64,000 bases of DNA from Akkermansiaceae bacterium UBA2367 (GTDB lineage: Bacteria > Verrucomicrobiota > Verrucomicrobiia > Verrucomicrobiales > DEV007). The position numbers and the translations under genes were made by a program. Of the stretch, positions 8,626 through 16,493 are shown in pieces (within the stretch, counting starts at the first letter, position 1; each line of letters begins with the position of its first letter). The stretch lies in assembly GCA_002344525.1 (NCBI GenBank), contig DDTJ01000029.1, positions 1 to 64,000 on the forward strand, written 5' to 3'. Under the pieces are notes generated by a model. That model had not been told where the DNA came from and did not search any database. It saw nothing but the letters and a program-made list of their open reading frames with translations.

Positions 8626-8653
8626 TTGACAACGTGGATTCCCGGCGGAAGAT
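8626..8653 (+). promoter_or_regulatory. candidate promoter of the C39-like peptidase gene
   Basis: A perfect TTGACA occurs at 8626-8631. The best -10 match with 16-base spacing is GAAGAT (8648-8653), six bases ahead of the ATG at 8660. The -10 is poor (3 of 6), so this is tentative. Confidence 0.3.
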
Positions 8654-8659
8654 CGAGGC

Positions 8660-10117
8660 ATGAGACCGGTTTTGCTTTGGATCGCCGCCGGCCTGTTCGC
8701 GGCGACTTGGTTCGCCCCGTCAAGGATCTCCGCCGACGAGTTCCGCACCTTGACCAATACGGAGGGACGCACCATCCGGGCGAAGGTTCTGAAGGTGGAA
8801 GGCGGGGCGGCGTCCGTCCAACTGGAGGACGGCAGGCGTTTCGACCTTCCCCTCGCGTCCCTCTCCCAAGCCGACCGGGAATCGCTCGAACAATGGGCGA
8901 AGGGCGCTCCGACGGCCCCGCCAGCGAACGAGAGCGGGATCGCTGCCGAAGCGGTCAACGCCGCGATCGGCCACGAATTGTTCGCGGACCGTCGGCTCTG
9001 GGACAGCGACCCAGGCGAGACGGCCGAGCGACTCTCGTGGAAACGCGAGTCGAAGACCGAGCTTTCCGAAAGCTACCGCTCCTACCCGCGCGAGGACTAC
9101 CGCTTCCTTGGGGCGCGTCCCTATTCGACGGCTCTCTACGGCGAAGAGGGCAAGATCACCGGCCTGTCGGTGGTCTTCGCGAACAAAGGCGACTCCTACG
9201 CCGATACCGGGGAGGGGGAGCAGCACTTCATCCAAGGCAAGCCCGTGCCCGGCGGCATGGAGGGGGTGAAGGCGCTGATGAAGCACGATACCGAAACCAT
9301 TTCCAAAGCGCTGACGGAGCTGCTCGGCGAGCCGAACCGGCAGAAATTCGGCGAGGGCGAGTCGAGGGTGGCGGTGGAGCGCTGGGACTGGAACAGCCAC
9401 GCCTTCCTGCTCTCTCATGTGGAGGGCGAATACGTGTCCCTCGCCGTCGAGACGACCGTTTTCGCCGACGCGCGGGGGCGTTCCGCCCGCGTTCCCGACT
9501 CGACTGTGCGGGAAAGGATCCGGAAGTTCGTCGAGCGGCGGGACAACGGGGACGTCGTCATCACCAACATCCCCATGGTCGATCAAGGGCCCAAGGGCTA
9601 CTGCGTGCCCGCCACGGCGGAGCGCTGCATGCGCTTCCTCGGCATCCCGGCGGATATGTACCTGCTCGCCATGGCCGGTGAGACCCGGGCGGGCGGCGGC
9701 ACCTCGGTCGATCTGCTGCTCTCCAACATCGGTCGCGATATCAAGCGCAAGGGGCGGTCCTTCGACATCAAGTCGGGCGAGTTGAAGATGCGCGACATCA
9801 AGCGGTCCATCGACGGGGGCATTCCGATCATCTGGGCTTTGTACAGCACCCGTCAATTCAACGAGACCGCCGATGCGAGGAAGGAGGCGAGGTCCAACGA
9901 CTCGTGGGATTCCTACAAATCCATGGTCGCTGCCGCCTCGTCCACCTTTTCGCCCGAGCCGGACACCGCCCATGTGGTCATCATCATGGGCTACAACGAG
10001 GCCACCAGCGAGATCGCCTTCAGCGACTCCTGGGGCGAACGCTATCTGGAGCGATGGATCACCCTGTCGGAGGCCGAGCAGGTTTCGCAGAAGCGTTTCT
10101 ACGTCATCGATCTGTGA
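8660..10117 (+). CDS. secreted SHD1-like plus C39-like cysteine peptidase
   Basis: This 485-residue protein has a signal peptide (cleavage near ISADEF, residue 25). A short SLA1-homology-like (SHD1) region follows at about residues 27-78, reading RTLTNTEGRTIRAKVLKVEG, then FDLPLASLSQADR. The middle (100-290) is unassigned beta-rich sequence. The C-terminal 180 residues look like a C39/papain-type peptidase: Gln309 and Cys315 in DQGPKGYCVPATAERCMRFLG, His438 in AHVVIIMGYN, and Asp456 in FSDSWG. Predicted localisation is periplasmic or extracellular. It could be a true protease or a peptidase-like binding protein. It stands alone, divergent from ilvC and convergent with the cysteine desulfurase gene 20 bases downstream. 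Confidence 0.75.
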   Translation: MRPVLLWIAAGLFAATWFAPSRISADEFRTLTNTEGRTIRAKVLKVEGGAASVQLEDGRRFDLPLASLSQADRESLEQWAKGAPTAPPANESGIAAEAVNAAIGHELFADRRLWDSDPGETAERLSWKRESKTELSESYRSYPREDYRFLGARPYSTALYGEEGKITGLSVVFANKGDSYADTGEGEQHFIQGKPVPGGMEGVKALMKHDTETISKALTELLGEPNRQKFGEGESRVAVERWDWNSHAFLLSHVEGEYVSLAVETTVFADARGRSARVPDSTVRERIRKFVERRDNGDVVITNIPMVDQGPKGYCVPATAERCMRFLGIPADMYLLAMAGETRAGGGTSVDLLLSNIGRDIKRKGRSFDIKSGELKMRDIKRSIDGGIPIIWALYSTRQFNETADARKEARSNDSWDSYKSMVAAASSTFSPEPDTAHVVIIMGYNEATSEIAFSDSWGERYLERWITLSEAEQVSQKRFYVIDL

Positions 10118-10137
10118 GAAGGGCTTTGCCCTGATCC

Positions 10138-11283
10138 CTATCGTCCCGGCAACACCACTCGCAGTTTCCCCGTTGCCTTGGCCACGGCGGTGATGGCGGC
10201 GTCGATCTCCTCGGGTGCGGTGAAGCGCGACAGGGAAAAGCGCACGCTGCTCCGCGCCCGCGCCGCCGGATGCCCCATCGCCCGGACGATGCGACTCGGC
10301 TTGACCTGTCCGGTGCTGCACGCGGAACCGGGCGAACAGCACACCCCCGCTTCGTCGAGCAGGATGAGCAATCCCTCGCCGTCGATGCCGGGGAAGAACA
10401 GGTTGCTCGTGTTTGGCAGGCGCGCGTCGGGATCGCCGTTGATCTCGACGCCGGGCACGGCCTCGATCACGCCTTGTTCGAAGCGGTCACGCAGGGCGGC
10501 GATGTCCGCGCGAGTCGCCAAGGCTCGCGCCGCGAGTTCCGCCGCGACGCCGAAGCCGACGACGCCGGGGACGTTCTCGGTGCCGGAGCGCCGCTCCTGC
10601 TCCTGTCCGCCGCCGAGGGTCTGGGGAACGAAGCGGGCGCGACGGTGGATCCAAAGCGCCCCGACGCCCTTCGGCCCGTGCAGCTTGTGGGCGGAGAGGG
10701 ACAGGGTGTGGAGGGGCAGCCCGTCCACGCTCAGGGGAATCTTCCCGGCGGCTTGGACCGCGTCGGTGTGGAAATAGGCGTCGTGCTCCGCCGCGAGGGT
10801 GGCGGCCTCGGCGAGGGGGCTGATCACGCCGGTCTCGTTGTTCGCCCACATCAGGGTGGCGAGGGCGACGCCGCCTTGTTCGAGGTTCGCTTTCCACGCA
10901 TCGAGGTCGAGATGGCCGAGGGAGTCGACAGGGTTGAGCCTAGCCTCATACCCTGTTGACTCGTGGAATTTCACGACCTCCTCGACGGCGCTGTGTTCGA
11001 CGGTGGAGGTCAGGATGGCCCGGCGTTCAGGCCGCAGGGCGAGGGCGGAGCGGATCGCGGCGTTGTTCGACTCGGTCCCTCCGCTGGTGAAGACGATCTC
11101 CTCCGGCTGCGCCCCGATCAGAGAGGCGACCTGCTCGCGGGCCTGATCGACGGCCCGTCGCGCTTCGCGCCCGAAGCGGTAGCCGGCCGAGGGGTTGCCG
11201 TAGGATTCGTCGAGCCAAGGCCGCATCGCTTCGAGGACTTCGGGGGCGACGCGGGTGGTGGCGTTGTTGTCGAGGTAGATCAT
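10138..11283 (-). CDS. cysteine desulfurase (NifS/IscS family)
   Basis: This 381-residue PLP enzyme takes sulfur from cysteine as an enzyme persulfide for Fe-S cluster or thio-cofactor synthesis. The N-terminus MIYLDNNATTRV is typical of class V aminotransferase desulfurases. The PLP lysine is Lys200 in SLSAHKLHGPKG, with His97 in TVEHSAV, and the catalytic cysteine is Cys322 in the loop CCSPGSACSTGQ. The loop's length and sequence match group I (NifS/IscS) enzymes rather than SufS. No IscU, SufBCD or IscR gene is adjacent, so the sulfur acceptor cannot be named. It is transcribed towards the C39-like gene. Confidence 0.93.
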   Translation of the reverse strand: MIYLDNNATTRVAPEVLEAMRPWLDESYGNPSAGYRFGREARRAVDQAREQVASLIGAQPEEIVFTSGGTESNNAAIRSALALRPERRAILTSTVEHSAVEEVVKFHESTGYEARLNPVDSLGHLDLDAWKANLEQGGVALATLMWANNETGVISPLAEAATLAAEHDAYFHTDAVQAAGKIPLSVDGLPLHTLSLSAHKLHGPKGVGALWIHRRARFVPQTLGGGQEQERRSGTENVPGVVGFGVAAELAARALATRADIAALRDRFEQGVIEAVPGVEINGDPDARLPNTSNLFFPGIDGEGLLILLDEAGVCCSPGSACSTGQVKPSRIVRAMGHPAARARSSVRFSLSRFTAPEEIDAAITAVAKATGKLRVVLPGR

Positions 11284-11424
11284 CGTTCGGGCAAATCTAC
11301 CGCAAACTTGACCTGGCAGTCGTTCGATCTGAGAAAATCTGCTCCGGAATGCTCATCCGGGGACCGGAGAGGGCGGACGTTTTCCTGGTTGCGCAGATCG
11401 GGGCGGGTACAATAGTATCGCGGC

Positions 11425-12822
11425 ATGGAGACATCGCCGCTGATGAGGAAAGCGAGTTCGAAGATTTGCCTTTCGGTCTTGGGCGTACTCGCGATGTTCG
11501 CCTGCACGGAGAAAAGCGCGGGCCAAGTTTCCCCCTCCGGCTCCGCTGCCTCCCCGGCAGCGGCATTGCCGCCTGAACTCGCCGAATTGGACGTGCGCTT
11601 CCAGCAGCTGCTCCAGGAGCGCGTCACCAGCGTGTTCGCCGCCGGGCTTGCGGAGCTGGACTCCCGCTACCTTGGCGCTCTCGCCGCGAAAATCGCGGAT
11701 GCGCAGGCCGCCGGGAACTTGGACGGCGCGTTGGCTTTGAACGCGGAGAAGAAACGCGTCGAAGACAAGCAACCCATGCCGGAAACGGACGAGAAGGAGA
11801 CCCCTGCCAGCGTCGGCAATTTGCGCGCCGTCTACCGGGCCGAGCACGCGAAGCTGGCCACCGCCCGCGCCGAGAATTTCAAAGCGCTGGCCTCCCCCTT
11901 GGAGGCGCGGTTGGCGCAGATGGAATCGGATCTCACCCGAGGCGGGCGTTTGGACGACGCGAAGACGGTGAGAAGCTACCGCGAAGCGCTGGGCGAGGAA
12001 GTCGCGGACCTCGCCACCCTCGGCGAGAGCGCACCGGAGCCGGTTTCGCCCGGGGGAACCGGCGTCGGCAACGGCATGGAGGGGGCACAAGCCGGGGAGA
12101 CAAGGGCTTTCGGGGGCATCGAGATGGCGTGGTGCCCGCCCGGATCGTTCATGATGGGCAGTCCGGCGAAAGAGGAGGGTCGCCAGGGCAACGAGGATCA
12201 GTCGAGGGTGCGGCTCAGACGGGGATTCTGGATGGGGCGGACGGAAGTGACTCAGGAGCAATGGGAAACGGTGATGGGGAGCAATCCCGGCCAGATCAGA
12301 GGCGAGAATCTCCCGGTGGAGACGGTGAGTTGGGAAGACGCGCAGGAGTTCCTCGCGAAACTGAACGAGAGCGCCCCCTTGGCCGAGGGCTGGAGATGGG
12401 CGCTGCCGACGGAGGCGCAGTGGGAGTATGCGTGCCGGGCAGGGACGGAGCGCGCGTTCCACTTCGGGGCTGTGCTGGACGGGACGCAGGCGAACGTGAA
12501 CGGCACCAAACCCTACGGGACGAACGTGCCGGGACCGTATGTGGCAAAGACGGCGGCGGTGGGCAGCTACGAGCCGAACGCGTGGGGCCTGCACGACATG
12601 CACGGGAACGTGCGGGAATGGTGCGCGGACTGGTACGGGGACAAGCCGCCCGGCGGAAGCGATCCCGTAGGCCCCTCCGCGGGTACCCAGCGCGTGGTGC
12701 GCGGCGGCAATTGGGGCTTCGAGGCCCAAGCTTGCCGCGCCGCCTCCCGCAGCGGAGGCGCGCTGGACTTCCGGGGCAACGGCGTGGGTCTCCGGCTTGC
12801 CGTCGTTCCAGCGAGGCGCTAG
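11425..12822 (+). CDS. SUMF1-domain lipoprotein with coiled-coil N-terminal half
   Basis: The 465-residue product has a signal with lipobox LAMFAC, a predicted helical/coiled-coil region (about residues 45-195, rich in Ala, Glu and Leu), and a C-terminal SUMF1/FGE-fold domain. That domain includes FGGIEMAWCPPGSFMMGSP, GFWMGRTEVTQEQWETVMG, LPTEAQWEYACRAGTE, NAWGLHDMHGNVREWCADWY and VVRGGNWG. Formylglycine-generating enzymes need a Cys pair in the last part; here only one Cys follows RGGNW, so sulfatase activation is unlikely and a binding or structural role is more probable. The start could be Met1 (11425) or Met7 (11443), which gives a more usual lipoprotein signal. TACAATAGTAT lies just upstream and may be the -10 region. 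Confidence 0.85.
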   Translation: METSPLMRKASSKICLSVLGVLAMFACTEKSAGQVSPSGSAASPAAALPPELAELDVRFQQLLQERVTSVFAAGLAELDSRYLGALAAKIADAQAAGNLDGALALNAEKKRVEDKQPMPETDEKETPASVGNLRAVYRAEHAKLATARAENFKALASPLEARLAQMESDLTRGGRLDDAKTVRSYREALGEEVADLATLGESAPEPVSPGGTGVGNGMEGAQAGETRAFGGIEMAWCPPGSFMMGSPAKEEGRQGNEDQSRVRLRRGFWMGRTEVTQEQWETVMGSNPGQIRGENLPVETVSWEDAQEFLAKLNESAPLAEGWRWALPTEAQWEYACRAGTERAFHFGAVLDGTQANVNGTKPYGTNVPGPYVAKTAAVGSYEPNAWGLHDMHGNVREWCADWYGDKPPGGSDPVGPSAGTQRVVRGGNWGFEAQACRAASRSGGALDFRGNGVGLRLAVVPARR

Positions 12823-12854
12823 AGGTCCGTTCCAGCAAAGTTGAGGGGCGGAAT

Positions 12855-12953
12855 CCTGTAGCCGGGGTCACTGGCCTCGGTCGGGCGTCGTTTGGACGTC
12901 CGGTCCGGCCTCATTGAGGCTGGCTACAGCGCTGGCGCGTTCTTTCACGCTCC
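12855..12953. repeat. dispersed intergenic repeat (family 2, copy B)
   Basis: This is a near-copy of the element at 7307-7412: it starts CCTGTAGCCGGGGTCACTGG and ends GGCTACAGCGCTGGCGCGTT plus CTTTCACGCTCC. It lies in the 189-base gap between the convergent SUMF1 and folC genes. The middle of the element is diverged while the ends are conserved. Confidence 0.8.
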
Positions 12954-13011
12954 TCCCATCATTCCTGCGGATATGAACCACTGGCGGTCGTCAACGATAC
13001 GTGGCGGTTTG

Positions 13012-14238
13012 CTACTGCAAACTCACCTCGAAGCGTTCGCCGAAAAGATGCCCGAGCGCTTCGCCGACGAGGAAGAGCGACCCGGCGACGAGGGTTTTTC
13101 CTCCCCGCGCACGGGCGGCGGCGACCGCCTCGGCGAGGGTCGCGAAGTCGGATTGGGGCAGCGCCTCGCCGCCCGCCGAGGCGAGGGCCGCTTTCATCTC
13201 CTCGACGGAGAGACGGCGCTCGGACTTCACCGGGACGAAATCGACGGAGGCGAGGATGGGGAGCAGTTCGGCGAAGATGCCGGACACGTCCTTCGACCCG
13301 ACCGCGCCGAAGACGAGGTGGGCCTTCTCCCCGCCGAATTCGCTTTGCCAAGTCTGGCGCAACACGGCGGCGGCGGCGGGGTTGTGGGCGCCGTCGAGGA
13401 CGAGGTCGCCGTCGATCTGCTGGAAACGCCCCGGCCAAGTCGTTTCGGCGACGGAGCGGCGGATGCCCTCCTGCGTGAGCCGCTCGCCTTCGAGCCGGCA
13501 GGCGGCCTCGACGGCGAGGGCGGCGTTCTCGCGTTGATGGGGCCCTTTCAAGCCGGTGGTCCAGTCGTCGGGCAGGGGATGGGCCTCGACGCAAGGGATG
13601 CCGAGGGCGAGGGCGCGGCGGCCGATCACGTCGCGGGCTTCGGGATGCAGTTCGCCGATGACGACGGGGACGCCCGGCTTGAGGATTCCCGCTTTCTCCA
13701 CCGCGATCTCGCGGATCGTTTCCCCGAGCCATTGCTGGTGGTCGAGGGCGATGGAGGTGATGACGCACACGTCGGACCGGATCGCGTTCGTCGCGTCGAG
13801 ACGGCCGCCCATGCCGGTTTCGAGGATGACGGCTTCGCAGCCTTCGTCGCGGAAATACCGCATCGCGAGGGCGAGGCTGAGCTCGAAGAAAGTGGGATGG
13901 GTCTCCCAATCGGAGACGCTGGTGCGTAGGAAGCCCAGCCCCTCGGCCACGGCCCCCTCGGGGATCATCGTCCCGTCCACGCGGATGCGTTCGCGGTAGG
14001 TGACGAGGTGGGGCGAGGTGAAAAGTCCCGTCCTGACGCCCGCGTCGCGGAGGATGCGCTCGGTCACGGCGCAGACCGATCCTTTGCCGTTCGTCCCGGC
14101 GACGTGGAGGACCGCCGCGCCGGGGTGGTCGGGATCGATCCCGAGAGCCGCGACGAGGCGGCGCATGTTCTCCAGCCCCAGCTTGATGCCGAAGGTCTGC
14201 GTGCCGTAGAGCCAGTCGATGGATTCTTGGTAGTTCAA
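13012..14238 (-). CDS. folC: bifunctional folylpolyglutamate/dihydrofolate synthase
   Basis: This 408-residue Mur-ligase-family enzyme adds glutamate to dihydropteroate or folates. It has the N-terminal YGTQTFGIKLGLENMRRL block, the P-loop HVAGTNGKGSVCAV (about residues 45-58), and the ETGMGGRLDATNAI stretch that binds folate and metal. The C-terminal ligase domain includes QQIDGDLVLDGAHNPAAAA. The start is TTG at 14238, which gives MNYQESIDWLYG, the usual N-terminus; the ATG 20 bases upstream is out of frame. It is convergent with the SUMF1 gene and divergent from the lipid operon. No folate-pathway neighbours are seen (accD, a frequent partner, is absent). Confidence 0.95.
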   Translation of the reverse strand: MNYQESIDWLYGTQTFGIKLGLENMRRLVAALGIDPDHPGAAVLHVAGTNGKGSVCAVTERILRDAGVRTGLFTSPHLVTYRERIRVDGTMIPEGAVAEGLGFLRTSVSDWETHPTFFELSLALAMRYFRDEGCEAVILETGMGGRLDATNAIRSDVCVITSIALDHQQWLGETIREIAVEKAGILKPGVPVVIGELHPEARDVIGRRALALGIPCVEAHPLPDDWTTGLKGPHQRENAALAVEAACRLEGERLTQEGIRRSVAETTWPGRFQQIDGDLVLDGAHNPAAAAVLRQTWQSEFGGEKAHLVFGAVGSKDVSGIFAELLPILASVDFVPVKSERRLSVEEMKAALASAGGEALPQSDFATLAEAVAAARARGGKTLVAGSLFLVGEALGHLFGERFEVSLQ

Positions 14239-14354
14239 TCGCCGCGAATTACGAACATGGGGAAAAGCCTGTCCATGGGCAATACGGGGGCTTCCCCGCT
14301 CGATTGCCCTTGATCCCCGGGACCGCTGTGCCAGAATGCCCCCTTCCCAGCCCT

Positions 14355-15182
14355 ATGAGCGACCACTTCCGAGCCTTCTCCTTCGTGGACCGCATCCTCG
14401 CGGACGAAACCGGAAAGCGCATTTCCGGGCGCTACCACATTCCCGCCGGGGTCGGGGAGTTCCCCCTCTCCCTCGTCTCCGAGGCCATCGGCCAGCTCGC
14501 GGCTTGGTCCTCGATGGCGGCGACGGGCTTCGAGGTGCGTCCGGTCGCGGGGATCGCGGGGCGGGTCGAGTTTCTGGGAACCGTGAAGCCCGGCGACGTC
14601 CTCGAACTGGAGGCGACGCTGGTGAAGGCCGACACCGAGGCGGTGGGCTACGACGGCCTCGCGAAGGTCGATGGCGAGACGGTCGTGCGGCTCCTCGACA
14701 CCCTCGGCCCGATGGTGCCGATGGCGGATTTCGACGATCCCGACGCGGTGCGGGCGCGATACGGGCTGCTGACTACGACCGGGGCCGAGCCCTTCGCCTA
14801 CGGCGGCGTGCCGGGGATCGCCGCCGAACGCACCGGCGGGACGCCCGGCGAGAGGGCCGAGGGCGTCCTGAACGTGCCCGGCGACGGGGCTTTTTTCGGC
14901 GACCATTTCCCGCGCCGCCCCGTCTTCCCCGGCACCCTTCTCATGAATGTGAAAATGGGCTTCGCCCTCGGGCTGGCGGAGGAGATCGACGGCGGCTCGG
15001 CATGGAGGCCCGCCACCGCCTGCGATGTGAAGCTGCGCAGCTTCATGCCGCCGGGCGAAGCGCTCGACTTGAACGCCGAGGTGGAATCGCGTGACGACGG
15101 CCTTCTCCGTGTTATCGTGACGACCCGCAAGGGCAAGCGGCTCAACAGCAGCGCCCGTTTCGAATTCGTCCGCCTCTCCTGA
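14355..15182 (+). CDS. double-hotdog thioester dehydratase (FabA/FabZ-like)
   Basis: This 275-residue protein consists of two hotdog halves. The C-terminal half (about 165-275) has the FabZ/FabA pattern GDHFPRRPVFPGTLLMNVKM with the catalytic His but Asn where FabZ has Glu. The N-terminal half (1-130) has EFPLSLVSEAIGQLAAW, which keeps a Glu at that position. Hotdog dehydratases build an active site from the His of one fold and the acid of the other, so the fusion could form one working site. Expected reaction: dehydration of 3-hydroxyacyl-ACP. It is the first gene of a four-gene operon, with 9 bases to the next gene. ATG 14355 is chosen because MSDHFRAFSFVDRIL is the natural domain start. 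Confidence 0.8.
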   Translation: MSDHFRAFSFVDRILADETGKRISGRYHIPAGVGEFPLSLVSEAIGQLAAWSSMAATGFEVRPVAGIAGRVEFLGTVKPGDVLELEATLVKADTEAVGYDGLAKVDGETVVRLLDTLGPMVPMADFDDPDAVRARYGLLTTTGAEPFAYGGVPGIAAERTGGTPGERAEGVLNVPGDGAFFGDHFPRRPVFPGTLLMNVKMGFALGLAEEIDGGSAWRPATACDVKLRSFMPPGEALDLNAEVESRDDGLLRVIVTTRKGKRLNSSARFEFVRLS

Positions 15183-15191
15183 AAATCCCCG

Positions 15192-16493
15192 ATGGCCAAG
15201 CCCCCACAACGCAAAATCGCCGTGACCGGACTCGGTCTCGTCACCCCCGTGGGCAACGACGTCGCCTCGACCTGGTCCGCGCTGCTGGAAGGACGCAGCG
15301 GGGCCGCGCCGATCACGGGCTTCGACGCGAGCGGGTTCACCACGACGTTCGGGGCCGAGGTGAAGGGGTTCGACCCGGAGAGCGCGATCCCGGACCGGAA
15401 GCTGCTCAAATTCGCCTCGAAGTCGCATCGCTTCGCCCTCGCCGCCGCCTCGCAGGCCCTCGCCGACGCGGGGATCGCACCGACGGAGCCTGATTCGCAT
15501 CGCTGGGGCCTCGCCGTGGGCGCGGGGATGCTCTCGGTCGGCTACGAGGATCTCCGGGTCGTGCATCGCTACGCCGCGCCGGACGGGCGCTTCGACGCCG
15601 ACGGGCTCATGGACCCCGATTTCCCCGGCAACCCCCTCGCTTTCTGCCGCTGGCAGTCGAACGCGGGGCAGGCCCTGCTGACGAAGCAGTTCGGCATCCG
15701 CGGCTACGCGACCTCGGTCCACACCGCCTGCGCCTCGGGCGGGCAGGCCATCGGCACGGCTCTGAAGGTGATGCGGCGCGGGCAATGCGATTTCATGCTC
15801 GCGGGGGGCTTCGACTCCATGCTCAACCCGCTCGGCATCTCCGGCTTCTGCCTCCTCGGCGCGCTCTCGAAGGACAATGACAACCCGGCGGGCGCGAGCC
15901 GTCCTTTCGACGCGACGCGCAACGGCTTCGTCCTCGGCGAAGGCGCGGGCTTCCTCGTGCTGGAGGACTGGGAGCGGGCCGTGGCTCGCGGGGCGAGGAT
16001 CTACGCCGAGCTCGCCGGAGACGGTAATTCTCTGAGCTGCTACCGCATCACCGATTCGCCGCCGGACGGGAACGGCCCCATCCAGGCCATCGAGCAGGCC
16101 CTCGGCGACGCGGGGATCACGACGGGCGACGTCGATTACGTGAACGCCCACGGCACCTCCACGCAGATGAACGACCGCAGCGAATGCGCCGCGTTGAAAG
16201 CCGTCTTCGCCGACCGCATCGGCGAGGTGCGGGTGAGCTCGACGAAAAGCTCGATGGGCCACCTCATCGCCGCCGCGGGCGCGGTCGAGGCGGTCGTCTG
16301 CTGCCTCGCCATCCGCGACGGCGTGGCCCCGGTCAATGCGAACCACGCCACGCCCGACCCCGACTGCGACGTGAACCTCGTTTTGAAAGAGCCCGCAAAA
16401 ATGAAAATCCGCGCGGCCCTGTCGAACTCGCTCGGCTTCGGCGGGTCGAACAGCTCTCTCGTTTTCAGAAACCCCGAGGAGGTGCAGGCATGA
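15192..16493 (+). CDS. fabF: 3-oxoacyl-ACP synthase II (KAS II)
   Basis: This 433-residue thiolase-fold condensing enzyme extends acyl chains with malonyl-ACP. The complete Cys-His-His triad is visible: Cys180 in HTACASGG, His320 in NAHGTSTQMND and His357 in SSMGHLIAAAGAVE. The ALSNSLGFGGSNSSLVF ending is typical of FabF. Its context is not the usual fatty-acid cluster (no acpP, fabG or fabD nearby). It sits between a double-hotdog dehydratase and a second, divergent ketoacyl synthase whose start codon overlaps its stop, so a specialised lipid or polyene role is likely. The fabF symbol refers to the family only, as housekeeping function is not shown. Confidence 0.9.
   Translation: MAKPPQRKIAVTGLGLVTPVGNDVASTWSALLEGRSGAAPITGFDASGFTTTFGAEVKGFDPESAIPDRKLLKFASKSHRFALAAASQALADAGIAPTEPDSHRWGLAVGAGMLSVGYEDLRVVHRYAAPDGRFDADGLMDPDFPGNPLAFCRWQSNAGQALLTKQFGIRGYATSVHTACASGGQAIGTALKVMRRGQCDFMLAGGFDSMLNPLGISGFCLLGALSKDNDNPAGASRPFDATRNGFVLGEGAGFLVLEDWERAVARGARIYAELAGDGNSLSCYRITDSPPDGNGPIQAIEQALGDAGITTGDVDYVNAHGTSTQMNDRSECAALKAVFADRIGEVRVSSTKSSMGHLIAAAGAVEAVVCCLAIRDGVAPVNANHATPDPDCDVNLVLKEPAKMKIRAALSNSLGFGGSNSSLVFRNPEEVQA

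Noticed and set aside
11425..12822. Functional formylglycine-generating enzyme
   Set aside because: The SUMF1 fold is clear but the active-site Cys pair is not present; I call the fold only.
14235..16346. Minus-strand open frame of about 700 codons opposite the lipid operon
   Set aside because: It covers parts of two convincing plus-strand genes and contains no recognisable domain.
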